A DNA stretch of 64,000 bases from NCBI RefSeq assembly GCF_016744255.1, contig NZ_JADGES010000003.1, forward strand, positions 41,513 to 105,512. The letters run 5' to 3'. The position numbers were made by a program, and so were the translations under genes. Under the pieces are notes generated by a model. It was given only the letters and a program-made list of their open reading frames with translations. It was not told where the DNA came from and searched no databases. This document shows, in pieces, positions 20,273 to 29,703 of the stretch. The DNA comes from Maribacter sp. GTDB taxonomy: Bacteria > Bacteroidota > Bacteroidia > Flavobacteriales > Flavobacteriaceae. The number at the start of each line of letters is the position of its first letter. Position 1 is the stretch's first letter.

Positions 20273-20611
20273 TTATTTAATCCTATTTTTTTTAAAAGTG
20301 GCGTCCATATTTAAAATAAACTGAGTTCCTACAATTAAATCTTCTAGTTCTTCTAAAATGTCATTATCTACTTTTAAACAAATGTCAATTAAAGGAGTAG
20401 TTGTCCATATCTTATTGCATTGCTTTCCATTACACTGTTCACAATTACATGGTTGGTCAGCATTACGAACAATATCTAATAAATTAGCCAACTCTTTGGT
20501 AGACATAAAAACCCCCACAATTCCTAGAATCATTTGCAACGAGCTGTTAGCATTTATAGTGCTACTCACCTTATAGCATGCTCCAAAATTGTTCTCATAA
20601 ATTAATTTCAT
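20273..20611 (-). CDS. Hypothetical Cys-rich small protein (CNCEQCNGKQC)
   Basis: 112 aa; 1-nt gap to the downstream methyltransferase; Cys cluster CNCEQCNGKQC. Confidence 0.65.
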   Translation of the reverse strand: MKLIYENNFGACYKVSSTINANSSLQMILGIVGVFMSTKELANLLDIVRNADQPCNCEQCNGKQCNKIWTTTPLIDICLKVDNDILEELEDLIVGTQFILNMDATFKKNRIK

Positions 20612-20644
20612 ACTACCCCTTTATTTAAATGTTATGTGAATATT

Positions 20645-20765
20645 TTATTCCTATATCTAAATAAATAATTGATAAAAAAAATTAAAATATTTTTTTATTT
20701 AGAATCATTCTACATAGATTTGCTGCAAATATAATATTATTTTTATTTATTCTAAATAAGAATAA
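20645..20765. promoter_or_regulatory. Divergent promoter region with three TTATTTAGA-type imperfect palindromes (candidate iron-responsive operators)
   Basis: TTATTTAGAATCATTCTACATA (20695-20716), TTATTCTAAATAAGAATAA (20747-20765), TTATTCCTATATCTAAATAA (20645-20664). Confidence 0.5.
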
Positions 20766-20794
20766 GTGCTAATTAACACACAATTTATAATTAA

Positions 20795-23221
20795 ATGAAA
20801 AACCGATTATTTCCCCTTCTAGCTTTACTATTATCGTTTGCTTCTTCCCTTGCACAAAACGGAAGTATAAAAGGCTCCATAACCGATAATACCCAAACAC
20901 CAATCTTGGGAGTTAACATTTTGATTAAAAATTCAACCCAAGGTGTACAATCCAACGAGAATGGAATATTTGAAATAACGAACGTTGAAAATGGCGATTA
21001 CACCCTTATTATTTCCTATTTGGGTTTTAAAACTAAAGAGATTCCATTTTCGATACTTAATAACGAGACAAGTACTTTAGATACAATTATCCTATATGAA
21101 GGTAATGAACTATTGACCGAAGTTGTAGTGGTAGGTGAACGTAGAAATAAATTCTCCAGAAAAAAAACGGCCTATGTTTCTAAATTACCATTAAAAGATT
21201 TAGAAAACTCTCAAGTATACTCTACAATTACTAATGAAATATTAGTGTCTCAATCTGTAACCACTTTCTCTGAAGCTCTCCAAAACGCAGTTGGTGTAGA
21301 TCAATTATGGCCTTCAACGGGTAGAAGTGGCGATGGTGCTGGTTATTATTCCTTAAGAGGATTTTCTATACAGCCAAAATTAGTAAACGGCATTGCTGGT
21401 ATTACTAATGGTTTTATAAACCCTTCTAACGTAGAGCGCATAGAGGTTATAAAAGGACCTTCTGCGACATTGTTTGGTAACTCTGTGAGTTCTTATGGCG
21501 GACTAATTAATATTGTTACTAAAAAACCCTATAACGGAACAGGAGGAAATATTTCTGTTGCAGGTGGTTCATTCAATTTTAAAAAAGCGACTATCGATTT
21601 AAATGTAACGGATAAAGCAAGTGAAAAATTCTCATTACGTTTTAATGCTGGTTTTCAATCTCAAGACAGTTGGCAAGATGCGGGCTTTAATGAATCTGTA
21701 TTTATGGCTCCAGCAATTTCTTACAAAGTAAACAATAAGCTAACCTTAAACTTAAGCTTAGAAGCATCAAACACCGAACAAACCAATGCCGTTTTCTTAT
21801 TTTTAAACAGGTCTGCACCATTGGCATTTAATAATCTGGAGGAGTTAAATTATGATTACAACAAATCGTTAACAGATGATAGTGTTACTATTAAAAACCC
21901 AACACATAACTATCGTGGAGAAATTGCATACAAAATAACAGATAACTGGTCTTCTCAAACTATTTTTTCTGGTGGTAGTGCAAAATCAAAAGGGTATTAT
22001 TCGTATTTGTGGAATGCCGCTGATTGGAGTTCAGGTACTCCCCAACCAACTCCTAATTTTGCTTTATATGCGCAAAGAACGGATGCAAAAACGAACACAC
22101 TAAACCTACAACAAAATTTTATTGGTGATTTTAAACTAGCTTCTGTAAGAAATCGGATCGTAATTGGAGCGGATTATTTAGAGTCTCAAATCATTGATAA
22201 TGGTTCGGGATACGGATTAGTACAAGGGGTAAATGCTCAAGGACAAGTACTTCAAGGGTTACCAATAAATAATAACAGTATTGAAGCTGTTATAAGTGGA
22301 ACTCAAAATTCTAATACAGATACCAATCAGAATTTCTTAGGTATTTATGCATCCGATGTTATAAATATTCTTCCTAAACTATCCTTAGCATTAGGAGTTC
22401 GTTACGATAGATTTAATTACAAAGGGGATAAAAACAACCTAGCAGATGATGAAAAAGAATATATAAAATCAACTTTTTCTCCAAAATTCGGTGTTGTATA
22501 TCAACCCATATTAAACAAATTATCTGTTTTTGCTAATTATCAAAATGGATATACCTATGTTAACCCTGAAATTATCCCTGTTAACTCCGCAGATCCAACA
22601 GCAGGAACAACACTTCAATCCTACGACTTAGAAAAAGCAAATCAATTTGAAATTGGTATAAAATCTAATCTATTTAACAATAAAGTAGATGCTACCATAA
22701 ATTATTACAACGTTACTGTAGATGATAAAGTAATGGGCTACGGAGCTTCAAAACAACAAGATGGAACTGTAAAAAGTAAAGGGGTAGAATTAGAGTTACA
22801 CTCCAACCCCATTGGTGGATTAAATATTAAAGGGGGAGCTAGTTATAACGATGCTGAAGTAACAAAATCACTATCAAGACCAGACTTAATTGGCAAACGT
22901 TTTGAACAAGCTGGACCAGAAGTATCTTACAATTTTTGGGCAGATTATAAATTTCAAAATGGCTTTATTAAAAACTTTGGCTTAGGTGCAGGTTTTAATG
23001 GTGCCAGTAAGTACAACACAGTGTCTGGTTACCCTAACATTGGTGAGTTCTACTTACCTGCATACACCCTTTTTAATGCATCTGCTTATTATGATATTAA
23101 TAAAGTAAGAATTAGTGTTAAAGCAAATAACCTAACAGATAAGCAATACTACAAAGGCTGGAGTACTATTACACCACAAAGAACCCGTTCTATTATAGCC
23201 ACGGTTACCTATAAGTTTTAA
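20795..23221 (+). CDS. TonB-dependent siderophore receptor
   Basis: 808 aa; signal peptide, CarboxypepD_reg-like domain, plug (FSEALQNAVGVDQLWPSTGRSGDGAGYYSLRGFSIQP), C-terminal IIATVTYKF. Confidence 0.93.
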   Translation: MKNRLFPLLALLLSFASSLAQNGSIKGSITDNTQTPILGVNILIKNSTQGVQSNENGIFEITNVENGDYTLIISYLGFKTKEIPFSILNNETSTLDTIILYEGNELLTEVVVVGERRNKFSRKKTAYVSKLPLKDLENSQVYSTITNEILVSQSVTTFSEALQNAVGVDQLWPSTGRSGDGAGYYSLRGFSIQPKLVNGIAGITNGFINPSNVERIEVIKGPSATLFGNSVSSYGGLINIVTKKPYNGTGGNISVAGGSFNFKKATIDLNVTDKASEKFSLRFNAGFQSQDSWQDAGFNESVFMAPAISYKVNNKLTLNLSLEASNTEQTNAVFLFLNRSAPLAFNNLEELNYDYNKSLTDDSVTIKNPTHNYRGEIAYKITDNWSSQTIFSGGSAKSKGYYSYLWNAADWSSGTPQPTPNFALYAQRTDAKTNTLNLQQNFIGDFKLASVRNRIVIGADYLESQIIDNGSGYGLVQGVNAQGQVLQGLPINNNSIEAVISGTQNSNTDTNQNFLGIYASDVINILPKLSLALGVRYDRFNYKGDKNNLADDEKEYIKSTFSPKFGVVYQPILNKLSVFANYQNGYTYVNPEIIPVNSADPTAGTTLQSYDLEKANQFEIGIKSNLFNNKVDATINYYNVTVDDKVMGYGASKQQDGTVKSKGVELELHSNPIGGLNIKGGASYNDAEVTKSLSRPDLIGKRFEQAGPEVSYNFWADYKFQNGFIKNFGLGAGFNGASKYNTVSGYPNIGEFYLPAYTLFNASAYYDINKVRISVKANNLTDKQYYKGWSTITPQRTRSIIATVTYKF

Positions 23222-23326
23222 TATATATAATGAATGGATAATTTGAGTTAGTTGATTTTTTGAGTTTGTTAGTTTGGGCAACTCTAAGCACTTTGTTTAG
23301 GGTTGCTTAGTTTATAAAAAGGAAAT

Positions 23327-23656
23327 ATGATAACAAGTAGTTTATTAGTAATTCTTATAGGAATTTTTTTTCTCTACAACACATCAGAGAAAGTAATGTT
23401 GCATCGTAGTTTGATCATTGAAAAGTGGGTACAAGCAAACCTGAAAGTTTCAAAATTCATAGGCCTTTCATGTCTTATCATTGCCTTGATAACTGCTATT
23501 ACAATATTCGGAAAAACTTCTGGATTCTTATTTTGGTTGCTTTCCTTAATGACAATTTTAGGATTGGTTATCCTCATCACCCCATTACAAAAACTATCAT
23601 ACAAACATATTTCAATCTTATTTACAATCCTTTTCATCCTAGAACTAACATTTTAA
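23327..23656 (+). CDS. Hypothetical small membrane protein in siderophore cluster
   Basis: 109 aa, about 4 TM; between receptor and PepSY gene. Confidence 0.6.
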   Translation: MITSSLLVILIGIFFLYNTSEKVMLHRSLIIEKWVQANLKVSKFIGLSCLIIALITAITIFGKTSGFLFWLLSLMTILGLVILITPLQKLSYKHISILFTILFILELTF

Positions 23657-23659
23657 ACA

Positions 23660-23962
23660 ATGCCTGCAAATCTCAAATATTTAAACAAATCGCCCTGGCA
23701 ACAATTTGCTAAAATTTCATCAGGAATACTTGGTGGTTACATTATTACAGCTTTGTTACATATGTCTTTAGCATTGTGGCTACCCAATCATAGAGCGGTT
23801 TTAATAACTTCTATTTTCACAACCTTTATAGTTTGGTGCACCCTTTTAATTATACCGTTTTTATTTAAAAATGGATGGAAAGCTTGGGCATTATATATTC
23901 TAATTGCGCTGCTTTTATATGGAATATACTTTCTAGGAAATAAAAATAACCCCTTTATATAA
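23660..23962 (+). CDS. Hypothetical small membrane protein (DUF3649-like)
   Basis: 100 aa, 3 TM; overlaps next start by 1 nt. Confidence 0.55.
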   Translation: MPANLKYLNKSPWQQFAKISSGILGGYIITALLHMSLALWLPNHRAVLITSIFTTFIVWCTLLIIPFLFKNGWKAWALYILIALLLYGIYFLGNKNNPFI

Positions 23963-26037
23963 TGAGCAAAAGAAATTACAATGTATTCTTTAACACCCAT
24001 ACGGTTAGTGGCATAATTATAAGTTTTGCCTTATATGTTATTTTCTTTGCGGGAGCTTTTGCCTTATTTAAAGATGAAATTGCAATTTGGGAAGAAGGAA
24101 AACATACTTCTAATATAGAAAGGCTGGATATTGATTACGATAAGATACTTAAAAAATTAGACAATCAATATGATTTTACTGGTCGAGATTTACAAATTAA
24201 TTTTGAAGAAAAAAGCGACCATATATATATTTTTGCCGGAGCCAGTAAAGATTCTTTAGCCTCCGAAAAAGGAAAAGAAACTAATTACTTCTATGTAGAC
24301 ATAAAAGACGCAACAACAAAAACATATTCCCAACAATATAGTTTGGGTGAATTTTTATATAGATTACATTTCTTTGCACAAATACCAAATATTGGAATCT
24401 ACCTTGCCGGATTCGTTGCTTTCTTTTTTTTATTTGCTATTGTTACGGGAGTTATAATTCATTGGAAAAAAATAATTCCAAATTTCTATGCTTTTAATCC
24501 CAAAGTAGCCCTGAAACGAGTTTGGACAGATGCGCATACCGCACTAGGAATTATAGGTCTACCCTTTCAATTTATTTTCGCTGTAACAGGAGCCTATTTT
24601 TGTTTAAGCATATTAGTCTTAATTCCGGCAAACGCTCTATATAATAATAATCAAGAAAAATTATTAGAAGACCTAAGACCCGCCAGAAAAAATTATGAGT
24701 GGAGTGAAACCACAAATAAAGACATTCCTAGTTTTAACGCATTTGCAAAAAAAACTACCACCTATTGGAACAACCCTCACCTAACCAGAGGGTTCATTAA
24801 AAACTATAAAGGTTCTAATATGAAATACATTTTAGTTGGTGAACTTACGGACAAAGAAAAGTTTATAGGCATAGGTAGATTGGTATACAATTTAAAAACA
24901 GATACCATAACAGAAGAAAAAAAACCTAACAAATTATCCTATACCGAAGATTCACAACGTCTTTTAGGCCGCTTACACTTTGCTGATTTTGGAGGTGTTC
25001 CTGTAAAATTAATCTACTTCATATTATCCTTTATTACCTGCTTTGTAATCCTAACTGGTGTTCTTATTTGGATTGAAGCCCGCAATAAAAAGAGTATGAC
25101 ACTTAAACAGCGGTTATATACCGCTAAGGTTGGCCATATATATCTATCCATTTGTTTATCCATGCTCCCTGTAACCGCTCTAGCCTTTTTATTTGTAAAA
25201 ATATCTAATGGTTATTTTGAAGATAAACAAACGGCTATCTACTATTTCTTTTTTATTACTTGGCTAATTGCAATTCTTTTTTTCCGGTTCAAAAGAAATA
25301 ATTACTTCACGAATAAATATAGCTTATTACTTGGCTCTATTTTTGGGTTTTTGGTACCTATCTCTTCTGGAATAGTAACTGGCAATTGGCTTTGGATTAC
25401 CTATTCCCAGAATCAATTTTCTATTCTATTTATTGATGTTCTTTGGATAGTAATAGCCACAATCGCTCTTGTTTTTTACTTAAAAACAAAACCACAAATT
25501 AAAGAACAAAGTTCTTTTCAAAAAAACCCTATCGACTATAAGAACATCTCCAAACTAAAAGAAATAGAACCCAAAAAATCACTAAATACAAATACTACTA
25601 TGAATCCAATTTCAAAAACAAAAAGTAATAACAAAAACTATTTACCCATGAAAACAAAAATTATCAGCTTATGGCTCTTTATAATATTAGGGTTCATTTT
25701 TCATCATATTTACGGACTAGCAAGCGTGTTCTTCAACGAATCTGTATTTATAGAAGGTTCTACAGGAGAAACTCCTTTTTGGGCGCATCAATGGCGTATT
25801 TTAATGGAAGGATTAGCCTTTTTATTTGCCTTATTAACCGTACAATTATCTCAAAAATGGTTTCAATGGACGTCCTTTATTTGGGCTATTATAGTTGCCT
25901 TATTTAATGTATACCATGTTTCTGAAGCCATAATGCACGAGGCTACAAATTATTCTGAAATATTTATCTTATTACTAATGGCAGCAGCAAGTATCCTTTT
26001 AGTTATCCATTTAAACCAATGGAGAAAAGCTATATAA
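23962..26037 (+). CDS. PepSY-domain membrane protein with extra C-terminal 4-TM module
   Basis: N-terminal PepSY-type sequence (FFNTHTVSGIIISFALYVIFFAGAFALFKDEIAIW), then a linker and a separate hydrophobic module from about MKTKIISLWLFIILGF. Confidence 0.85.
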   Translation: MSKRNYNVFFNTHTVSGIIISFALYVIFFAGAFALFKDEIAIWEEGKHTSNIERLDIDYDKILKKLDNQYDFTGRDLQINFEEKSDHIYIFAGASKDSLASEKGKETNYFYVDIKDATTKTYSQQYSLGEFLYRLHFFAQIPNIGIYLAGFVAFFFLFAIVTGVIIHWKKIIPNFYAFNPKVALKRVWTDAHTALGIIGLPFQFIFAVTGAYFCLSILVLIPANALYNNNQEKLLEDLRPARKNYEWSETTNKDIPSFNAFAKKTTTYWNNPHLTRGFIKNYKGSNMKYILVGELTDKEKFIGIGRLVYNLKTDTITEEKKPNKLSYTEDSQRLLGRLHFADFGGVPVKLIYFILSFITCFVILTGVLIWIEARNKKSMTLKQRLYTAKVGHIYLSICLSMLPVTALAFLFVKISNGYFEDKQTAIYYFFFITWLIAILFFRFKRNNYFTNKYSLLLGSIFGFLVPISSGIVTGNWLWITYSQNQFSILFIDVLWIVIATIALVFYLKTKPQIKEQSSFQKNPIDYKNISKLKEIEPKKSLNTNTTMNPISKTKSNNKNYLPMKTKIISLWLFIILGFIFHHIYGLASVFFNESVFIEGSTGETPFWAHQWRILMEGLAFLFALLTVQLSQKWFQWTSFIWAIIVALFNVYHVSEAIMHEATNYSEIFILLLMAAASILLVIHLNQWRKAI

Positions 26038-26047
26038 ATAATCTAAA

Positions 26048-26173
26048 ATGAAGCCTATTTTAATATTATTAGGAATTGGCCCTGCTGTTTTAAGTTGTTC
26101 TGCAAGAAAAGAACTCCCCATAGTAAAGACATTACTTATTGAATATTTTAAAAACAAAAAAACCTGTAAATAA
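26048..26173 (+). pseudogene. Truncated lipoprotein, possible lipocalin (Blc-like) 5' remnant
   Basis: MKPILILLGIGPAVLSCSARKELPIVKTLLIEYFKNKKTCK*; lipobox LSC and a KELPIVKT segment resembling the start of bacterial lipocalins; ORF runs into the terminator. Confidence 0.35.
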
Positions 26174-26190
26174 ATAATTTACAGGTTTTT
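26157..26190 (+). terminator. Rho-independent terminator
   Basis: AAAAAACCTGTAAAT-AAAT-AATTTACAGGTTTTT. Confidence 0.8.
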
Positions 26191-26241
26191 GGTTTATTTG
26201 CTCTTCTTTAGCATCAAAAAAGAAATACAATTAGATACTAA

Positions 26242-28170
26242 TTAATATATCCACCTCACAAAAGCTTCCATTGCAGCGTAGTGAGACAGCCCCAATTGAT
26301 CATACAATTCGGCTGTTTCCCTATTTCTATCTTCCGCACGTTGCCAAAACTCCCTGCTATCTGTTCCTTGAAACACTACACCATCTTTTTGTGATTGGTG
26401 TTTAAAAATTCCTTTTCGTTTTTCTAATACTTGACCAGGTCCCATTGGCACTGCCATTTCTATCTCATCCACACCCCATTCTTGCCAAGCACCTCTATAC
26501 AACCAAACCCAGCAGTCTTTCATATATTTTTCGGGTTTTAATCTCTTTACGGCTTCAAAAACGGCATCTAAACATACCTTATGTGTACCATGCGGATCTG
26601 CTAAATCACCAGCTGCATAAATCTGATGAGGCTTAATCTTTTCTATTAAATCAGAAGTCATTTTTACATCTGCTATTCCAATTGGATTCTTTTTTATCGC
26701 GCCAGTTTCATAAAAAGGGAGCTCCATAAAATGGATTTGCTCGTCTGGAATACCTATAAAATGACAGGTAGCTCTTGCTTCCCCTTTTCTAATTAATCCT
26801 TTTATATACCTTACTTCTTCTGTATCTATTTCACTAGATTTTTTGTTTTTCAGAAAAGTTACCGCTCTTTTATAAATATCTTCAGCCTCTGTATTTTTAA
26901 TTCCAAATTTATTGTTATAATCACAAACAAAGCTTGCAAAACGAAGTGCTTCATCATCTGCTACGGCTATATTCCCTGATGTTTGATAACCGATATGTAC
27001 TTCATGCCCTTGGTCATGCAATCTTTTAAACGTGCCACCCATACTAATAATATCATCATCTGGATGTGGACTAAAAATAATCACTCGTTTTTTTGCTGGC
27101 TCTGCACGCTCTGGACGTTTACTATCATCTGCATTAGGTTTTCCTCCAGGCCAACCTGTGATGGTATTTTGTAGTTTGTTAAAAATATTGATATTAACAT
27201 CATAAGCTGGTCCAGAATTAGCGAGTAAATCACTCATTCCATTTTCTATATAGTCGGCATCTGTAAGCATTAATATTGGCTTATTTAAATGTAGTGCTAA
27301 ACCTAAAACAGCTTTTCTAATAAGTTTATCTGTCCATTCAATCTTCTCTACTAGCCAGGGGGTATTAATACGGGTTAATTTTGACCCTGCTTCCTTATCT
27401 AAAACAAAAGTGGCATTGTTATGTTCTTGTAAGTAAGATGCTGGCACTTGATTTGTTATAGCTCCTTCAACTGAGGCTTTTATGATATTGGATTTTCTTT
27501 CTCCCCAGGCCATAAGTATCACCCGTTTAGCTTCCATTATCTTTTTAATTCCTAAGGTAATGGCTGTTCTTGGTGTATTATTTAAACCTGAAAAATCATT
27601 ACTCGCAGCGACTCTTGTAACATGATCTAAAGCTACTAAACGTGTCTTTGAATTCTGTAAAGACCCAGATTCATTAAATCCTATATGACCATTACCACCT
27701 ATACCTAAAATTTGCAAATCAATACCTCCTAAAGCTTCTATTTTTGCTTCATATTGGTCACAATAATCCGCAATCCCTTCTTTGGATAACATTCCATTTG
27801 GGATATGATAATTCTCTGGAAGGATATCTACCTGATCAAATAGCAGTTCCTTCATGAATCGTACATAACTATTAATAGAATCTGGCTCCATTGGATAATA
27901 CTCATCCAAGTTAAATGATACTACATTTTTAAAACTTAAGCCTTCTTCTTTATGCATACGCACCAACTCGGCATACAATCCTTTTGGAGAAGACCCTGTT
28001 GCTAATCCTAAAATGCAAGGCTGTTTTTGAGCCTGCCTAACCCTAATTAGATCTGCTATTTCTTTTGCAACAGATTTTGAAGCTTCTGCTGAATTTTCAT
28101 AGACTATAGTACCTGCGTTTTCAAAACGTTTTTCAAAACCTGTAGATTTATCAATATGACTCTTAAACAT
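26242..28170 (-). CDS. nagB: Glucosamine-6-phosphate deaminase fused to PIG-L/LmbE-type deacetylase domain
   Basis: NagB motifs (LGLATGSSPKGLYAEL, VVSFNLDEYYPM, GIGGNGHIGFNESGS) followed by RVIIFSPHPDDDIISMGGTFKRL. Confidence 0.93.
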   Translation of the reverse strand: MFKSHIDKSTGFEKRFENAGTIVYENSAEASKSVAKEIADLIRVRQAQKQPCILGLATGSSPKGLYAELVRMHKEEGLSFKNVVSFNLDEYYPMEPDSINSYVRFMKELLFDQVDILPENYHIPNGMLSKEGIADYCDQYEAKIEALGGIDLQILGIGGNGHIGFNESGSLQNSKTRLVALDHVTRVAASNDFSGLNNTPRTAITLGIKKIMEAKRVILMAWGERKSNIIKASVEGAITNQVPASYLQEHNNATFVLDKEAGSKLTRINTPWLVEKIEWTDKLIRKAVLGLALHLNKPILMLTDADYIENGMSDLLANSGPAYDVNINIFNKLQNTITGWPGGKPNADDSKRPERAEPAKKRVIIFSPHPDDDIISMGGTFKRLHDQGHEVHIGYQTSGNIAVADDEALRFASFVCDYNNKFGIKNTEAEDIYKRAVTFLKNKKSSEIDTEEVRYIKGLIRKGEARATCHFIGIPDEQIHFMELPFYETGAIKKNPIGIADVKMTSDLIEKIKPHQIYAAGDLADPHGTHKVCLDAVFEAVKRLKPEKYMKDCWVWLYRGAWQEWGVDEIEMAVPMGPGQVLEKRKGIFKHQSQKDGVVFQGTDSREFWQRAEDRNRETAELYDQLGLSHYAAMEAFVRWIY

Positions 28171-28610
28171 TTTATTATTTTTATTGTGTTATATATTATA
28201 AAATACTTTTACCTATCTTCTCTATTCTTGATTTTATCAATAGCATGAGCGCATAACAAGGAAAAAAATGATAATTACTAATTGATCTCTTATTAAAAAT
28301 TTACCCCATTTATTACTTGTTCTTGTTTGTTATATTCCCCATTAAACCATAAAGTTAAGATACAATAACACCTCCAAAAGGAGACTCTATTAAATAAACT
28401 AAAACCTCCTTTTTTATAGCTCATTTTACAAAAAATATTTATCTACCGCTTAATCTTTTATAGTTTTCAGAAAGGGAAGGAACACCCCATTTATCTAAGT
28501 TATAAAACTTAGAAACAAAAACCCCTTGCTAGCGTAACTATAACAATAACTTATCTATTTTTTGTTATTAACTCTGAGGAACTATACCTCTTCTTGTTTC
28601 AATATATTAT

Positions 28611-29702
28611 TTATTGGTACTTCTTCATTATTTCTTGAATCTCATCCCACTTATCAGAAAAACTTTCTACTAACTTGAATTGATTTTTTGCTCGATCTAA
28701 ATTATGGTCTGTATATTCTATTTTATAATATGTGTCTCCATTTAAAAAATCGGTTAAAAACCTTAAACCCATAATAAATATGATAGATTTTGCTCCTAAG
28801 GGCAGGTATTCTAATTCTATAGGCGTTAATGAATCTCCTAATCTCTCTAGAAACCCCTTAACATAAGCTTCATAATACTCTATATTAAATTTTACAAGAG
28901 CTAAATCTTTCTCGTCTTCTGAAGCCGTATTACATATAGTTCTTATGGCATCCCCGAAATCATAATGTATAATCCCAGGCATAACTGTATCCGTATCAAT
29001 AACACACAGTCCTTTATTATTTAAATCGAATAAAGCATTCGAAATTTTTGTGTCGTTATGTGTAACCCGTAATTTTATAGCACCAGTATCTTTTAAATTT
29101 TGAAGAATATGCATTTCTTCTTTCAAATTTTCAACAAATTCAATAGACTCTTTTGCTTGTATTAATCGCTTTTCAGGAGCTACCTTCATAGCCGCTTTAA
29201 ACTGAGAGAACCTAAATGACATGTCGTGAAATTTTGGAATAATCTCTGTTAAATTATTAGGGTTAAAATCGCTCGTTAGATTTAAAAATTCGCCAAACAA
29301 CTTTCCTCCTTCATAAGCTACTTCTTTATTTGTAACCATATCATAGGTGATACTGTCATGAATATAGTGCATCATATTCCAATAATCCCCATCATTATCT
29401 TTATAATAGGGTTCTCCTTTGTTTGTCTCCACAAATGTTAGCACACGTTTTTTTAGTTCTTCCTCTGATAAGTTTGCTAGTTTTTCCTGAAGGTGACGAC
29501 TTACATTAACTTTATTTTCGATAAGACCAGACACATCTTTAAACACATCGTGATTAATACGTTGTAGAACAAAATATGGTTTCTTTTTTGTTTCTATTAA
29601 ATAGGTGTCATTAATATACCCAGAAGCTAATTCTTTATAAGAATCAAAGGTGCCTTGATGGTTAAATTTATTAAAAATATATTTTAGCTTTTCTAATAAC
29701 AT
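28611..29702 (-). CDS. Phosphotransferase-family sugar kinase (NahK/N-acetylhexosamine 1-kinase-like)
   Basis: VTHNDTKISNALFDLNNKGLCVIDTDTVMPGIIHYDFGDAIR (APH-type catalytic and metal motifs). Confidence 0.8.
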   Translation of the reverse strand: MLLEKLKYIFNKFNHQGTFDSYKELASGYINDTYLIETKKKPYFVLQRINHDVFKDVSGLIENKVNVSRHLQEKLANLSEEELKKRVLTFVETNKGEPYYKDNDGDYWNMMHYIHDSITYDMVTNKEVAYEGGKLFGEFLNLTSDFNPNNLTEIIPKFHDMSFRFSQFKAAMKVAPEKRLIQAKESIEFVENLKEEMHILQNLKDTGAIKLRVTHNDTKISNALFDLNNKGLCVIDTDTVMPGIIHYDFGDAIRTICNTASEDEKDLALVKFNIEYYEAYVKGFLERLGDSLTPIELEYLPLGAKSIIFIMGLRFLTDFLNGDTYYKIEYTDHNLDRAKNQFKLVESFSDKWDEIQEIMKKYQ

Positions 29703-29703
29703 A

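Noticed and set aside
28377-28416. AAAAGGAG...CTCCTTTTTT possible terminator
   Set aside because: 20-nt loop with weak 8-bp stem and no + strand gene ending there.
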